A DNA stretch of 34,981 nt from Chloroflexota bacterium (GTDB taxonomy: Bacteria > Chloroflexota > Dehalococcoidia > Lucifugimonadales > UBA826): the NCBI GenBank assembly GCA_002728195.1, contig PBWI01000039.1, positions 1-34,981 of the forward strand, given 5' to 3'. A program made the translations under genes and the position numbers. This document shows positions 25,107 through 33,203 of the stretch, one piece after another. Every line of letters begins with the position of its first letter. Position 1 is the first letter of the stretch. Under the pieces are notes generated by a model that did not search any database, was not told the DNA's origin, and saw only the letters and a program-made list of their open reading frames with translations.

Positions 25107-25277
25107 ATATGTCTCCTCAGGTTAGTAAATGTAATAGGTATGAGAGTGATTGTAATGAATTTGCCTACTTCCTACAAAATAAGAGATAAATACTAGATTT
25201 GAATCTTGCTTGAGTTGGCGTATTTGATTCATTAACCTAGAAATTACAGCGAGATTATCAGTTTGAGGTGTGAAGAT

Positions 25278-26285
25278 ATGAAGATGGAGTTCGGGGTCCA
25301 GGTTAATTGTTACGAAACAGACTGGTCAGAAATTTCCAAAACAATTCTGGCTATGGAAAAAGGCAACTGGAATAGTCTGTGGTTTGCTGATCATTTCTTG
25401 CCACCCCATGCTTTAAGTTCGAAAGATGACCCAGTAGATGCAGAAAAAGGAAATGCTTTTGAAGGATTTACTATTTTGGCTGCAGCGGCAGGTATGACAA
25501 AAAGTCTTAGACTGGGTCATTTAGTTCTAGGGAACACATATAGGAATCCTGGTTTAGTTGCCAAAATGGCTACTACATTGGATCAGGTCTCTGAAGGCAG
25601 ATTTACCTTATCTCTAGGGGCCGCTTGGTATGAACGGGAACATTTGGCTTACGGATGGGCTTTCCCTTCTATGAAGGAACGGTCGGATAGATTTGAAGAG
25701 GCCTGTGAGTTGATCAAGCTATTGTTTAAGTCAAAAACTCCTGTTGATTTCAGAGGAGAGTATTATCAGTTGGAACAAGCTCCAATGTCTCCTGGATGTT
25801 ACCAGCAACCGCATATTCCGCTACTGGTGGGTGGTACTGGGGAAAAAAGGACGTTATTGACTTTGGCTAAATATGGGGATGTATTTAACTTAGACGGTTG
25901 GTCGGGTAGAGGAATGTCTATGGATTTGTACAGGCATAAGATCTCCGTTTTGGAAAGCCATTGTGAAAAAGTAGGCCGAGATCCAGATGAAATAAAGAAA
26001 ACTTTGCTTATGCCTATCAAAATCACAAATGATCCCAAAGAAGCGAGGGATTTTATTCGAAATTTAGGCTACCGATCCACTGACCCTGCACATGGCAATT
26101 ATGGGGGTACATTGATGGAAGCGGAAGAAAGTGGCTCTGTCGCAGGAAGCTTGGATTATGTAATTGAGAGAATCGAAGAATTCGCTGAAGAAGGAGTGGA
26201 AGAAATCATGTTCGGGGGTATAGAAACAGGAGATGTCGATACCTTACGAATGTTGGACGATGAGGTTGTGGGCCATTTTTTATAG
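25278..26285 (+). CDS. Luciferase-like (LLM) F420-dependent oxidoreductase
   Basis: A 335-residue luciferase-fold protein. LWFADHFLPP, LGHLVLGNTYRNPGLVAKM, EGRFTLSLGAAWYEREH and YGWAFPSMKERSDRFEEA match the large F420-dependent LLM group seen in Actinobacteria and Chloroflexota. These enzymes use F420 for hydride transfer on alcohols, enones or similar substrates. The frame opens at a TTG at 25263. The ATG at 25278 is preferred because GAGGTG lies seven bases upstream. It is followed after 31 bases by an amidohydrolase on the same strand, so the two are probably co-transcribed, and it is divergent from the tandem-barrel gene. Confidence 0.87.
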   Translation: MKMEFGVQVNCYETDWSEISKTILAMEKGNWNSLWFADHFLPPHALSSKDDPVDAEKGNAFEGFTILAAAAGMTKSLRLGHLVLGNTYRNPGLVAKMATTLDQVSEGRFTLSLGAAWYEREHLAYGWAFPSMKERSDRFEEACELIKLLFKSKTPVDFRGEYYQLEQAPMSPGCYQQPHIPLLVGGTGEKRTLLTLAKYGDVFNLDGWSGRGMSMDLYRHKISVLESHCEKVGRDPDEIKKTLLMPIKITNDPKEARDFIRNLGYRSTDPAHGNYGGTLMEAEESGSVAGSLDYVIERIEEFAEEGVEEIMFGGIETGDVDTLRMLDDEVVGHFL

Positions 26286-26316
26286 AGAAAAGGCAATATT
26301 GAGGTAATCAAAGACA

Positions 26317-27693
26317 TTGGACAAGCAGATTAATAGAATTCTCATAAAAGATGCCGCCTACGTTATCACCATGGACGAGAAGAGACGGATAATTAGAGAC
26401 GGGAGCATACTCATAGAAAATGACCTTATCAGTGCTGTAGGTAAGGCCATTGATGTCACTCAAAGTGATGTTGATACAGTAATTGAAGCCAAGGATACGG
26501 TAATTACCCCTGGATTCATCAACGGTCATTGCCATATAAGTTACGCCCATGCAACTAGAGGGATATTTCCGGATGATCTTGGAGATGATTATCTCGTTAA
26601 TGTTTTTCGTCTCCAAGATTCCATGACGGCAGAGGAGGAATTGTGGACCTCACTTTTAGCTATAACAGAATTATTGAGTTATGGCACCACCACTATTATG
26701 GACCCTGGGAGCACTAAAAATGTAGATGTATGTCTGGATGCTTATGAAAGTTCTGGTATAAGAATGATTACTGGGGTTCAGTTAGCCGACGCAGAAAATC
26801 CATATCGGATGAAAGTATATTCTCATGAACAAGCCTTACGAGTCACTGAATCATTTTTATCTCAATACAATGGTTCACTTGAGGGAAGGCTTTATGCTTG
26901 GGTGATGCCCTTTTCCCCAGAATATGTGTCTGGGGAGCTGCTACGCGAACTAAAGGTCTTGTCGGACCAATTCAACGTTGGTTGCACCCTGCACATAAAT
27001 AAGGCCGGTAGGCTCGCGTCTGATGATATTAATGAATCTCCCGTTATTGCCTTGGAAAGATTTGGGTTTGTGGGAAGTAATGTGACTCTCGCTCATTGTC
27101 TGGGATTGTCTGACGAGGAAATTGATATTCTTGCATCTACTAATACTGCTGTAATTACATGTCCAACCAATGTGGTAAAAAATGGTGGTGGTTATGGTCA
27201 AAATTTCCCATTGGCTGAATTAATAGAATCTAAAGTGCGAGTTGGTATAGGGACTGATGCTGGTAACAATTCCAATTTACTGGAAACTAACCGGGCAATG
27301 TATTTAGCCGCTGTACTTACAAAAGATGCTACTGGTGATCCTGCTCAAATTCCAGCCGAAAAAGCTTTAGAGCTAGCAACTATTGATGGGGCGAAGGCCT
27401 TGGGGTTGGAATCTCATATTGGGTCGCTCGAGGTTGGCAAGAAGGCAGATATAGTGATGTACGATACGCTGAGACCGGAGTGGCAAACACTGTTTAACCC
27501 CGTAAATACTCTTGTCTATAACGCTGATGGTAGAAGTGTAAAAACTGTGTTAGTGGATGGCCGAGTACTAATAGAGGACTACATTCCGAAGTTCGTAGAC
27601 ACGGAACGATTAATAAGGAAGGTGCAAGGCATTGGGTCAACTATGATGAAACGAAACAATGTATCGTTTCCCTCAAAGTGGCCCTTCGTTTAG
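26317..27693 (+). CDS. Amidohydrolase (ATZ/TRZ or SAH-deaminase-like) lacking the usual catalytic Glu
   Basis: A 458-residue amidohydrolase. Metal ligands are recognisable as H71 and H73 (NGHCH), H226 (TLHIN), H260 (LAHC) and D314 (GTDAGN), flanked by the small beta domain at both ends (VITPGFINGH; LGSLEVGKKADIVMYD). In deaminases and chlorohydrolases of this branch the third His is followed three residues later by a catalytic Glu (HxxE). Here it reads H226-I-N-K229. Reaction type is therefore open: dechlorination, deamination or another hydrolysis. The start is TTG at 26317 with GAGG twelve bases upstream. It is probably co-transcribed with the F420 oxidoreductase. Confidence 0.85.
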   Translation: MDKQINRILIKDAAYVITMDEKRRIIRDGSILIENDLISAVGKAIDVTQSDVDTVIEAKDTVITPGFINGHCHISYAHATRGIFPDDLGDDYLVNVFRLQDSMTAEEELWTSLLAITELLSYGTTTIMDPGSTKNVDVCLDAYESSGIRMITGVQLADAENPYRMKVYSHEQALRVTESFLSQYNGSLEGRLYAWVMPFSPEYVSGELLRELKVLSDQFNVGCTLHINKAGRLASDDINESPVIALERFGFVGSNVTLAHCLGLSDEEIDILASTNTAVITCPTNVVKNGGGYGQNFPLAELIESKVRVGIGTDAGNNSNLLETNRAMYLAAVLTKDATGDPAQIPAEKALELATIDGAKALGLESHIGSLEVGKKADIVMYDTLRPEWQTLFNPVNTLVYNADGRSVKTVLVDGRVLIEDYIPKFVDTERLIRKVQGIGSTMMKRNNVSFPSKWPFV

Positions 27694-27698
27694 AAGTT

Positions 27699-28655
27699 TC
27701 AGTAGCTCCCATATTTATAAGGTATATCTGCTGGTGTTTGAGCTTTAATCCATTCTGGTCTTAGGTCTCCAATAATGGAATCTATCTCTGCGAGGTTCGT
27801 AGAGGTAAGTTTCCACGTTGCAGCTTTAGCTGCATTTTCTACTTGGTCTTCTGATTTCATACCTACTATGGCAGATACTATGGCTGAATTAGCCAAACTC
27901 CATGCAATCGCTAGTTGTATTAAGTCTCTGCCATGACTTTTGGACCATTCTTCTAAATTTTGTGTTACTTCATAAATGGTTTTGAAGAGATCGCCATTGA
28001 AAAAATTAAACAATCTTCTCTCATCATCCTTAGCGAAAACGTGACCAGGTTTATAACTACCACCTAATAAACCTTTTGCTAAAACAGAATGAGGAATAAC
28101 CCCTATTTTGTTTTGCTCACAAAAAGCAAGGGTAGGGTCTTCCTGGCGAAATAGCAGATTGTATCGAGGCTGAGAGCTCACTATTGATCCAAATGCCATA
28201 GCTTCGCATGTTTGTTCTGATGTGAAATTAGACAAACCTATATGCCGAATTTTCCCTTCCTCCTTCAAATCATTTAGTACCTTCATGGTGTTTGCAATAG
28301 GCCATTTGGGTTGTGGGGTATGAAGTTGATAAAGATCAATATATTCGGTTTTTAATGTAATAAGACTGTTTTCTAGTGCCTTACGAATATGAGATTCAGA
28401 ATGGTCTGGTCCAGAGATCTTGGTCGCCAGTATCACCGACTCTCGCCGACTTTTTAAAGCTTCCCCGAGAACGGACTCGCTAGTCTGATATCCCTCAGCC
28501 GTATCTATAAATGTTATTCCTGCATCTATTGCTGCGTGGATAGTTTTAACAGCTTTTTGGGGATCTACTTTTCCCATTCCACCACCAATTGGCCAGGCCC
28601 CGAAACACACTGTGGATACCGCTAAGTCAGATTTTCCTAGGAGTCTTGTTTCCAT
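27699..28655 (-). CDS. Aldo/keto reductase
   Basis: A 318-residue AKR-fold barrel. The catalytic tetrad is complete: D51 and Y56 (FIDTAEGYQTSE), K79 (ILATKIS) and H112 (LYQLHTP). IGLSNFTSEQ and IVGMKSEDQVENAA in the second half mark the NADPH-binding and substrate regions of the general aldo/keto reductase group. It reduces aldehydes or ketones, or oxidises the reverse way. It begins five bases after the stop of the serine hydrolase at 28661 and is probably translated by coupling, since there is no separate ribosome-binding site. It converges with the amidohydrolase with five bases between the stops. Confidence 0.9.
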   Translation of the reverse strand: METRLLGKSDLAVSTVCFGAWPIGGGMGKVDPQKAVKTIHAAIDAGITFIDTAEGYQTSESVLGEALKSRRESVILATKISGPDHSESHIRKALENSLITLKTEYIDLYQLHTPQPKWPIANTMKVLNDLKEEGKIRHIGLSNFTSEQTCEAMAFGSIVSSQPRYNLLFRQEDPTLAFCEQNKIGVIPHSVLAKGLLGGSYKPGHVFAKDDERRLFNFFNGDLFKTIYEVTQNLEEWSKSHGRDLIQLAIAWSLANSAIVSAIVGMKSEDQVENAAKAATWKLTSTNLAEIDSIIGDLRPEWIKAQTPADIPYKYGSY

Positions 28656-28660
28656 TTAAT

Positions 28661-29506
28661 CTATAAAGGTAATGTTTTTGGGAGACCAAGTCCGTATTCA
28701 TTTGTATCTTCAATTGTTGACATGTATGCGTGTACGGTTTGAGCTAAATCAATGATAAAACCTTCTTGGCTGAGGGAGTTGACCATAGAAAATTTGCTCA
28801 TAATGGACACCGCGTATGGGGTGTTAGGTAGATATATTATTCCTGTGTCTCCGCGTACCTTGTCCATGCCACCTGGTTTATTGGCCACAGTTAACTCAGG
28901 TCCAATGGCTTTGTTGAGATAAGCCGATTTCGGCTTACTCATTATACGTAGAACCTGCGATGCCACTCTAGGAGAGGGCTTTTCATTATGTAAATGGTCC
29001 ATCATAAGAACCAATTCATTCGGGGTGGAAATATTTTCATCCCCTCTGTTTATTGCATCAGGGTCCATCATTTTCCGCCTGAGTTTTGTTTCAGACAACC
29101 CCATATCCCGAATTAAGTCATTGATGTCTTCGATACCTGCAATATCTATACAAGTATTCGTAGCTGTGTTGTCTGAGGCCAGCATCATCAGGATGGCTAC
29201 ATCCAAGATAGTAAATTCTGGGTCATTTTCCAAAAAATGAATTATTCCACTTCCCGATCCATACTTATCCCGGGTAAAACGAATTCTTTTTGATAGGTCT
29301 ATTTCGCCTTGTTCTTCTAGATGGAAAAGTTTGGCTAATATATGTATTTTTATCGTTGAAGCTGTAGGAAAGATTTCGTCTCCGTTTATGGAGATGCTAT
29401 TTCCGCTGTTGAAACTTTTTACAGATACTCCCGCGACGCCGTTAAATGCGTCTATTTTGGTTCTTAATGTATCTTCCAATTGCTGCCACAGGGAGTCTCT
29501 ACTCAT
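28661..29506 (-). CDS. Beta-lactamase-fold serine hydrolase (class A-like, variant motifs)
   Basis: A 281-residue protein with the penicillin-recognising fold. Motif one is S50-T-I-K53 (TASTIKI), motif two S111-D112-N113 (ASDNTATN), and motif three K210-P211-G212 (ANKPGGMD) instead of KTG. The omega-loop general base of class A enzymes (ExxLN) is not evident; the region reads DPDAINRGDEN. There is no signal peptide, so it should be cytoplasmic, which argues against drug resistance. It may instead be an esterase, amidase or lactonase acting on small molecules. It is linked by five bases to the downstream aldo/keto reductase. Assignment to the family is secure; function is not. Confidence 0.82.
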   Translation of the reverse strand: MSRDSLWQQLEDTLRTKIDAFNGVAGVSVKSFNSGNSISINGDEIFPTASTIKIHILAKLFHLEEQGEIDLSKRIRFTRDKYGSGSGIIHFLENDPEFTILDVAILMMLASDNTATNTCIDIAGIEDINDLIRDMGLSETKLRRKMMDPDAINRGDENISTPNELVLMMDHLHNEKPSPRVASQVLRIMSKPKSAYLNKAIGPELTVANKPGGMDKVRGDTGIIYLPNTPYAVSIMSKFSMVNSLSQEGFIIDLAQTVHAYMSTIEDTNEYGLGLPKTLPL

Positions 29507-29628
29507 ATCAATTCCGTTTTACCTTGGATGTAATGCAGTTTGTCTATTTTTAACATAATTTCAGGCCATAGTGTAGAAGATTACGATTTTGGATAAAATT
29601 ACAGGGACAAACAATGATTTGTTTCTCC

Positions 29629-30789
29629 TTAAGAGAGGCAGCTCAAGAAGTTGGTAAGTAGATTGATTACACTTTCAGGCTGTTCTTGTTGTACCCAATG
29701 GCCGGCATTGTCAACCAATTTTATCCCTGCCATGTTAGTACATATATCGTGCTGCATTTTATTTATGGCACCCGGTCTTTGGTATATTCCCCAGTCTTGT
29801 TTTCCTGCAATAAACATTGATGGTATTTTGATTTGCATACCAGAGAACAGTTTCAAATGTTCTCTGTTTCCTTTGCTACCTCCTGATCTGTACCAATTAA
29901 GTCCACCTTGGAACTCTGTTCTACGATATTCAGATGTGTAGACTTCCAGTTCCTCATTTGTGAGCCATTGACAGGAATTGATTTCGAGGTCGGTTGGCAT
30001 ATGCTTACCTACAGCTTCAGGCATCGTATCGTTTAAATCCATGATGTAATAGGTTGGCATTTGTGCAAGCTGATCTGCTGTCCATGAGGATAACGGGAAC
30101 GGGTTGTTTTCTTTCCAATCCGCACTTTTGTGATGGTAATAAGCTCTAATGAAATTAGATAGACCAGAATCAGATTTCATAATGTGGGAATTTGCCTCCG
30201 GGGTGCGGTAATAGTGCTGATAGTGTTTTCTTGGTCTATCAAGATTGGCTAATTCCTCTGAAATAGTGTCTGCGTATGGATCACGGGCCTCTTTTTTTTG
30301 TGAGGTGTCAAAAGGGATGGTTGGAGGTCCAGTGAATGGAGCACTCATCATGACAACTGATTCAAAAATGTCAGGTCGTATAATGGAAGCCCAACCTGCT
30401 ACCCCAGCGCCGGAATCGTGTCCTATAACACTTTTTGCCTTTTTGTATCCCAAAGCTGAAATGAAACACAGTATGTCTTTTACTAGGTTAACCTGGTAGT
30501 AAGCAGATAGGTCAGACACATAACTGTTGTCCCATCCGGTTGTCCTACCAAATCCTCGCTGATCAGGGGCCACAACATGGTAGCCCAATTCTGAGAGTGG
30601 GAGTAATATTTTTCTCCAGCTAAATGATAGTTCTGGAAACCCGTGTAGCAGCACGATGAGAGGTTTGTTATCGCCTTTGTTACCGGCTTCCAGATAATGA
30701 ATGTTAAGTCCATTGATGCCTTGGCAGGTTTTGGATTTTATTCCTGCAGGAATAGTGTTGTTGCCATAATCAGTAGTACTTATATTCAT
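29629..30789 (-). CDS. Epoxide hydrolase-like alpha/beta hydrolase
   Basis: A 386-residue alpha/beta hydrolase. HGFPE (49-53) is the epoxide-hydrolase form of the oxyanion motif. The nucleophile is D125 in GHDSGAG, the acid D332 in GKQDWG and the base H364 in NAGHWVQQE. A Tyr able to open the epoxide lies in the cap near GGLNWYR (Y300). An Asp nucleophile excludes ordinary esterases; haloacid dehalogenases are a less likely alternative. It converts epoxides to diols, a natural step after monooxygenases that make epoxides. It follows the asparaginase-like gene by 29 bases. No signal peptide is seen. Confidence 0.87.
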   Translation of the reverse strand: MNISTTDYGNNTIPAGIKSKTCQGINGLNIHYLEAGNKGDNKPLIVLLHGFPELSFSWRKILLPLSELGYHVVAPDQRGFGRTTGWDNSYVSDLSAYYQVNLVKDILCFISALGYKKAKSVIGHDSGAGVAGWASIIRPDIFESVVMMSAPFTGPPTIPFDTSQKKEARDPYADTISEELANLDRPRKHYQHYYRTPEANSHIMKSDSGLSNFIRAYYHHKSADWKENNPFPLSSWTADQLAQMPTYYIMDLNDTMPEAVGKHMPTDLEINSCQWLTNEELEVYTSEYRRTEFQGGLNWYRSGGSKGNREHLKLFSGMQIKIPSMFIAGKQDWGIYQRPGAINKMQHDICTNMAGIKLVDNAGHWVQQEQPESVINLLTNFLSCLS

Positions 30790-30818
30790 GTTTATGCCTA
30801 TTTGAATGAACAGTACTT

Positions 30819-31826
30819 TTAGTACTCCGCAAACATTTGCTGTAGAAGCTTTCTGTCCTTTGTGATTGTTAGTGCAACCATTAGTAATATTCTTGCTTTC
30901 TGTGGGTGCAAATTGTCAGCTACAAGAAGCTCTAATTTTGAGATTCTGGGTGTGATAACTGTTCGTCCAGCTGTAGACCTAGATGCCAAAACCACGGGAA
31001 TCCCATCTTTTGTTGCCCGGGCCGCAGCATCCATCATGGTTGGTGGTAATGTCCCAGATCCAAAGCCGGATACTATTAAACCGTCAGAATTGTTTTTACG
31101 AACCGCTTCAATAAGCATATCGTCAGACCCAGCATAGGCATACACTATGTCCACACGAGGAAGTTCGTCTAATTTTCGAACATCAAAATCTGAGAACACT
31201 GTATGTTTTCTTGTAGGAGCCCGATAGAAAAGAACTTCTCCATCAGAGTCCGCGTAACCCAAGAAGCCGAGTTCATTAGCTCGGAAAGTTTCTACCCTAA
31301 GTGTGTTGGCTTTATAAACATCCCGAGCACTGTGTATTTCGTTGTTAAGTATTGTAAGAACACCTTTACCAACCGCATTAGGGCTAGCTGCAACCCTAAT
31401 GGCGTCTAGCAGGTTAAGATCTGCGTCAGTCCCATATGAGGTAGGCGGACGCATTGCTCCGGTAACTATCACGGGCTTTTTATTTTGGATTGTTAAATGA
31501 AGAAAGTAAGCCGTTTCTTCCAATGTTGCTGTCCCATGAGTCACAACAATTCCGTCGACAGAATTAGAGTCCAGGAGTGTATTGATACGCTTATTCATGT
31601 CTAGCCATTCTGCGGGACCAATTGCAGGGCTACCCACGCTAATCATATTTTCACTGCTGAGATCAGCGATGGTATGTGCCTCTGGTATTCGGCTAATAGA
31701 CTCTTCAATAGTGAATTTTTTGCCTACCTCGGCGTACTGTGTGTAATCCAGTTGATTAAGTCCTATTCCGGCAATGGTTCCCCCTGTACCTATTACATGT
31801 ATGCGGGGGTTACTAGAATCTGACAT
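30819..31826 (-). CDS. Asparaginase-family amidohydrolase with altered substrate site
   Basis: A 335-residue protein of the bacterial asparaginase/glutaminase family, no signal peptide. The first catalytic Thr is T17 (GTGGTIAG). The second motif reads VVTHGTATLEETAYF, with T99 kept but Ala (A100, codon GCA) in place of the Asp that holds the substrate amino group. The Ser-Gln pair that binds the amino acid reads S66-P67 (SVGSPAIG). K172 (RDVYKAN) and GAMRPPTSYGTDAD are conserved. Catalytic groups are intact but amino-acid recognition appears lost, so a non-amino-acid amide or ester is likelier. GAGG precedes the ATG. The neighbours are an epoxide hydrolase and a cupin. Confidence 0.88.
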   Translation of the reverse strand: MSDSSNPRIHVIGTGGTIAGIGLNQLDYTQYAEVGKKFTIEESISRIPEAHTIADLSSENMISVGSPAIGPAEWLDMNKRINTLLDSNSVDGIVVTHGTATLEETAYFLHLTIQNKKPVIVTGAMRPPTSYGTDADLNLLDAIRVAASPNAVGKGVLTILNNEIHSARDVYKANTLRVETFRANELGFLGYADSDGEVLFYRAPTRKHTVFSDFDVRKLDELPRVDIVYAYAGSDDMLIEAVRKNNSDGLIVSGFGSGTLPPTMMDAAARATKDGIPVVLASRSTAGRTVITPRISKLELLVADNLHPQKARILLMVALTITKDRKLLQQMFAEY

Positions 31827-31872
31827 TTTGCCTCAATTTGATATGGGATTTCCGATCCCTTGAAAAAAATTG

Positions 31873-32151
31873 CTACTTTATTTCTATTTCCATAAACGCG
31901 ACTTCAATTTCAGAGCGGTTTACTACGTTGTGTTCAGCGCCAGCATATCTGAAATACGGAATACCAATGGCTATATTGTTTAATAACTCTGTTCCGGATT
32001 TTTCCACTATTGTCAGAACTCCAGTAGTCAGCGGCACCACGGTGTAATCTAATTCATGTTTGTGCCAGCCAGTTTCTTCTCCAGGTGCAAAGCGCCACTC
32101 TGTAACTTTTACTCTATCGTTGTCCTCAAAAACTGTAGATTTTGCATCCAT
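31873..32151 (-). CDS. Small single-domain cupin (BauB-like)
   Basis: A 92-residue cupin. TEWRFAPGEETGWHKHELDYTVVPL and the later YAGAEHNVVNRS carry the conserved cupin motifs with metal-binding His residues, as in small proteins annotated as beta-alanine degradation BauB. Such cupins bind a metal and often act as isomerases, dioxygenases or accessory factors; the reaction here is not known. It lies 46 bases before the asparaginase-like gene on the same strand and probably shares its transcript. The upstream region 32152-32346 is a divergent spacer. Confidence 0.8.
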   Translation of the reverse strand: MDAKSTVFEDNDRVKVTEWRFAPGEETGWHKHELDYTVVPLTTGVLTIVEKSGTELLNNIAIGIPYFRYAGAEHNVVNRSEIEVAFMEIEIK

Positions 32152-32287
32152 AGACTGAGTTAGACCCTTATATGAATTGGTTGCTTTTGAAGGGGAAGTA
32201 TATCTCTAAATCCTATTCTTTGTATTTGACTGATATGGTGGCAGATAAATTGGTGGGTTTGGACTTTGAGATAAGTAACGCAGTCAA

Positions 32288-32317
32288 TTAGCAAATGTAT
32301 ATTTCAATTAATATAAT
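32288..32317 (+). promoter_or_regulatory. Putative sigma-70 type promoter for the NIPSNAP-like gene
   Basis: TTAGCA (32288-32293, four of six) is followed after 18 bases by a perfect TATAAT (32312-32317). The start of transcription would fall near 32324, giving a leader of about 23 bases that contains the AAAGGAG ribosome-binding site of the gene at 32347. Confidence 0.55.
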
Positions 32318-32346
32318 GCGATTATTAATTAAAGGAGTTTAATTGA

Positions 32347-32652
32347 ATGAAATACGCATTGAGAAATACTTGGGTATGCCAGCGTGGGAAAAGTCCTGAG
32401 GCCATGACGGGTTTCAAGGCAGTGGCTGAAAATTACAGGAATATGGGGGTCGTTACAAGGTTGTACGTGGACATTTCCGGGGACATGGATGTAATCGTAA
32501 TGGAACTTGAAATTGATAGCCTTGATGGATATTTTAAAGACCATAGAGCCTTCTACGCTGGAATGGATGATGCTACTAAAGGGTTAATTGACGGACTAAA
32601 TGAGAATACATCTTCAGGCAAGCGTGTCCTTTACGAAATAATCGAATTATAG
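32347..32652 (+). CDS. Small NIPSNAP/ABM-like dimeric alpha-beta-barrel protein
   Basis: A 101-residue protein with strand-helix-strand-helix-strand order: MKYALRNTWVCQRGK, a helix FKAVAENYRNMG, strands VTRLYVDISG and MDVIVMELEI, then helix LDGYFKDHRAFYAGM and a final strand VLYEIIEL. This is the ferredoxin-like layout of NIPSNAP, ABM and EthD-type proteins, which dimerise around small hydrophobic molecules and sometimes act as cofactor-free monooxygenases. The AAAGGAG site is nine bases before the ATG, and a good promoter lies just upstream. No catalytic residue can be named. It may share a fold with each half of the protein at 24489-25106. Confidence 0.7.
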   Translation: MKYALRNTWVCQRGKSPEAMTGFKAVAENYRNMGVVTRLYVDISGDMDVIVMELEIDSLDGYFKDHRAFYAGMDDATKGLIDGLNENTSSGKRVLYEIIEL

Positions 32653-32724
32653 CTTTTATATTTCAATTTAGCGGTATTATAAGATTAAAGCCAAATTGGA
32701 TATGACTGGAGGCAGTAAGGCCGC

Positions 32725-33168
32725 ATGATTGATTACGTAGCGCTTGTAGCTCAAATCGCAACAGGGGCCGCAACTCTAGCTGTAGCAATTTTTTTGGCCT
32801 CACAGCTTAAGCTGCAGCATAGAGATCTAGCGGAATCGACAAGAACCCAATTGACTAGTGGAATTGTCCAATGGATTGGACTAATGATCACGGACCCTGG
32901 ATTTACTAATATTTACTTAAGGGGTATTGAAGGTGACGGTTCCTTGGATAAGGAAGAGCAGCATAGATTTAATGTATTTATGGTTTCCTACTTCCTGAGA
33001 ATTCAACAGTTATGGGACTATGACAACAAAAGCCCTGATGCATTGACATACGCAAACATAATGTTAGGCACGGGTCCAGGGGTACTGGATTGGTACCGTG
33101 ATATGGGGCGTTTCGTTTTCAAACCTGGGTTCGTTGAGTACATCGATGAATTGATTGAAAAAGAATGA
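32725..33168 (+). CDS. Small membrane-anchored protein of unknown function
   Basis: A 147-residue protein with a single N-terminal membrane helix (VAQIATGAATLAVAIFLASQL, about residues 8-28, within it) and a helical cytoplasmic domain. Recurrent features are QLKLQHRDLAESTRTQ after the membrane helix, FMVSYFLRIQQLWDY in the middle and WYRDMGRFVFKPGFVEYIDEL at the end. I recognise the pattern from uncharacterised environmental bacterial proteins but know no function. GGAGG and AAGG sites lie upstream of the ATG at 32725. It follows the NIPSNAP-like gene after 72 bases on the same strand. Confidence 0.7.
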   Translation: MIDYVALVAQIATGAATLAVAIFLASQLKLQHRDLAESTRTQLTSGIVQWIGLMITDPGFTNIYLRGIEGDGSLDKEEQHRFNVFMVSYFLRIQQLWDYDNKSPDALTYANIMLGTGPGVLDWYRDMGRFVFKPGFVEYIDELIEKE

Positions 33169-33203
33169 CAGTAAGAAAATTCCAGACAATTTATAGATGT
33201 AAA

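Noticed and set aside
28661-29506. Antibiotic resistance beta-lactamase
   Set aside because: No signal peptide, KPG instead of KTG, and no recognisable deacylation Glu.
29600-29628. AT-rich small inverted repeat (ACAAA with TTTGT) after the epoxide hydrolase as terminator
   Set aside because: Only five A/T-rich pairs and no following T-run, so too weak to call.
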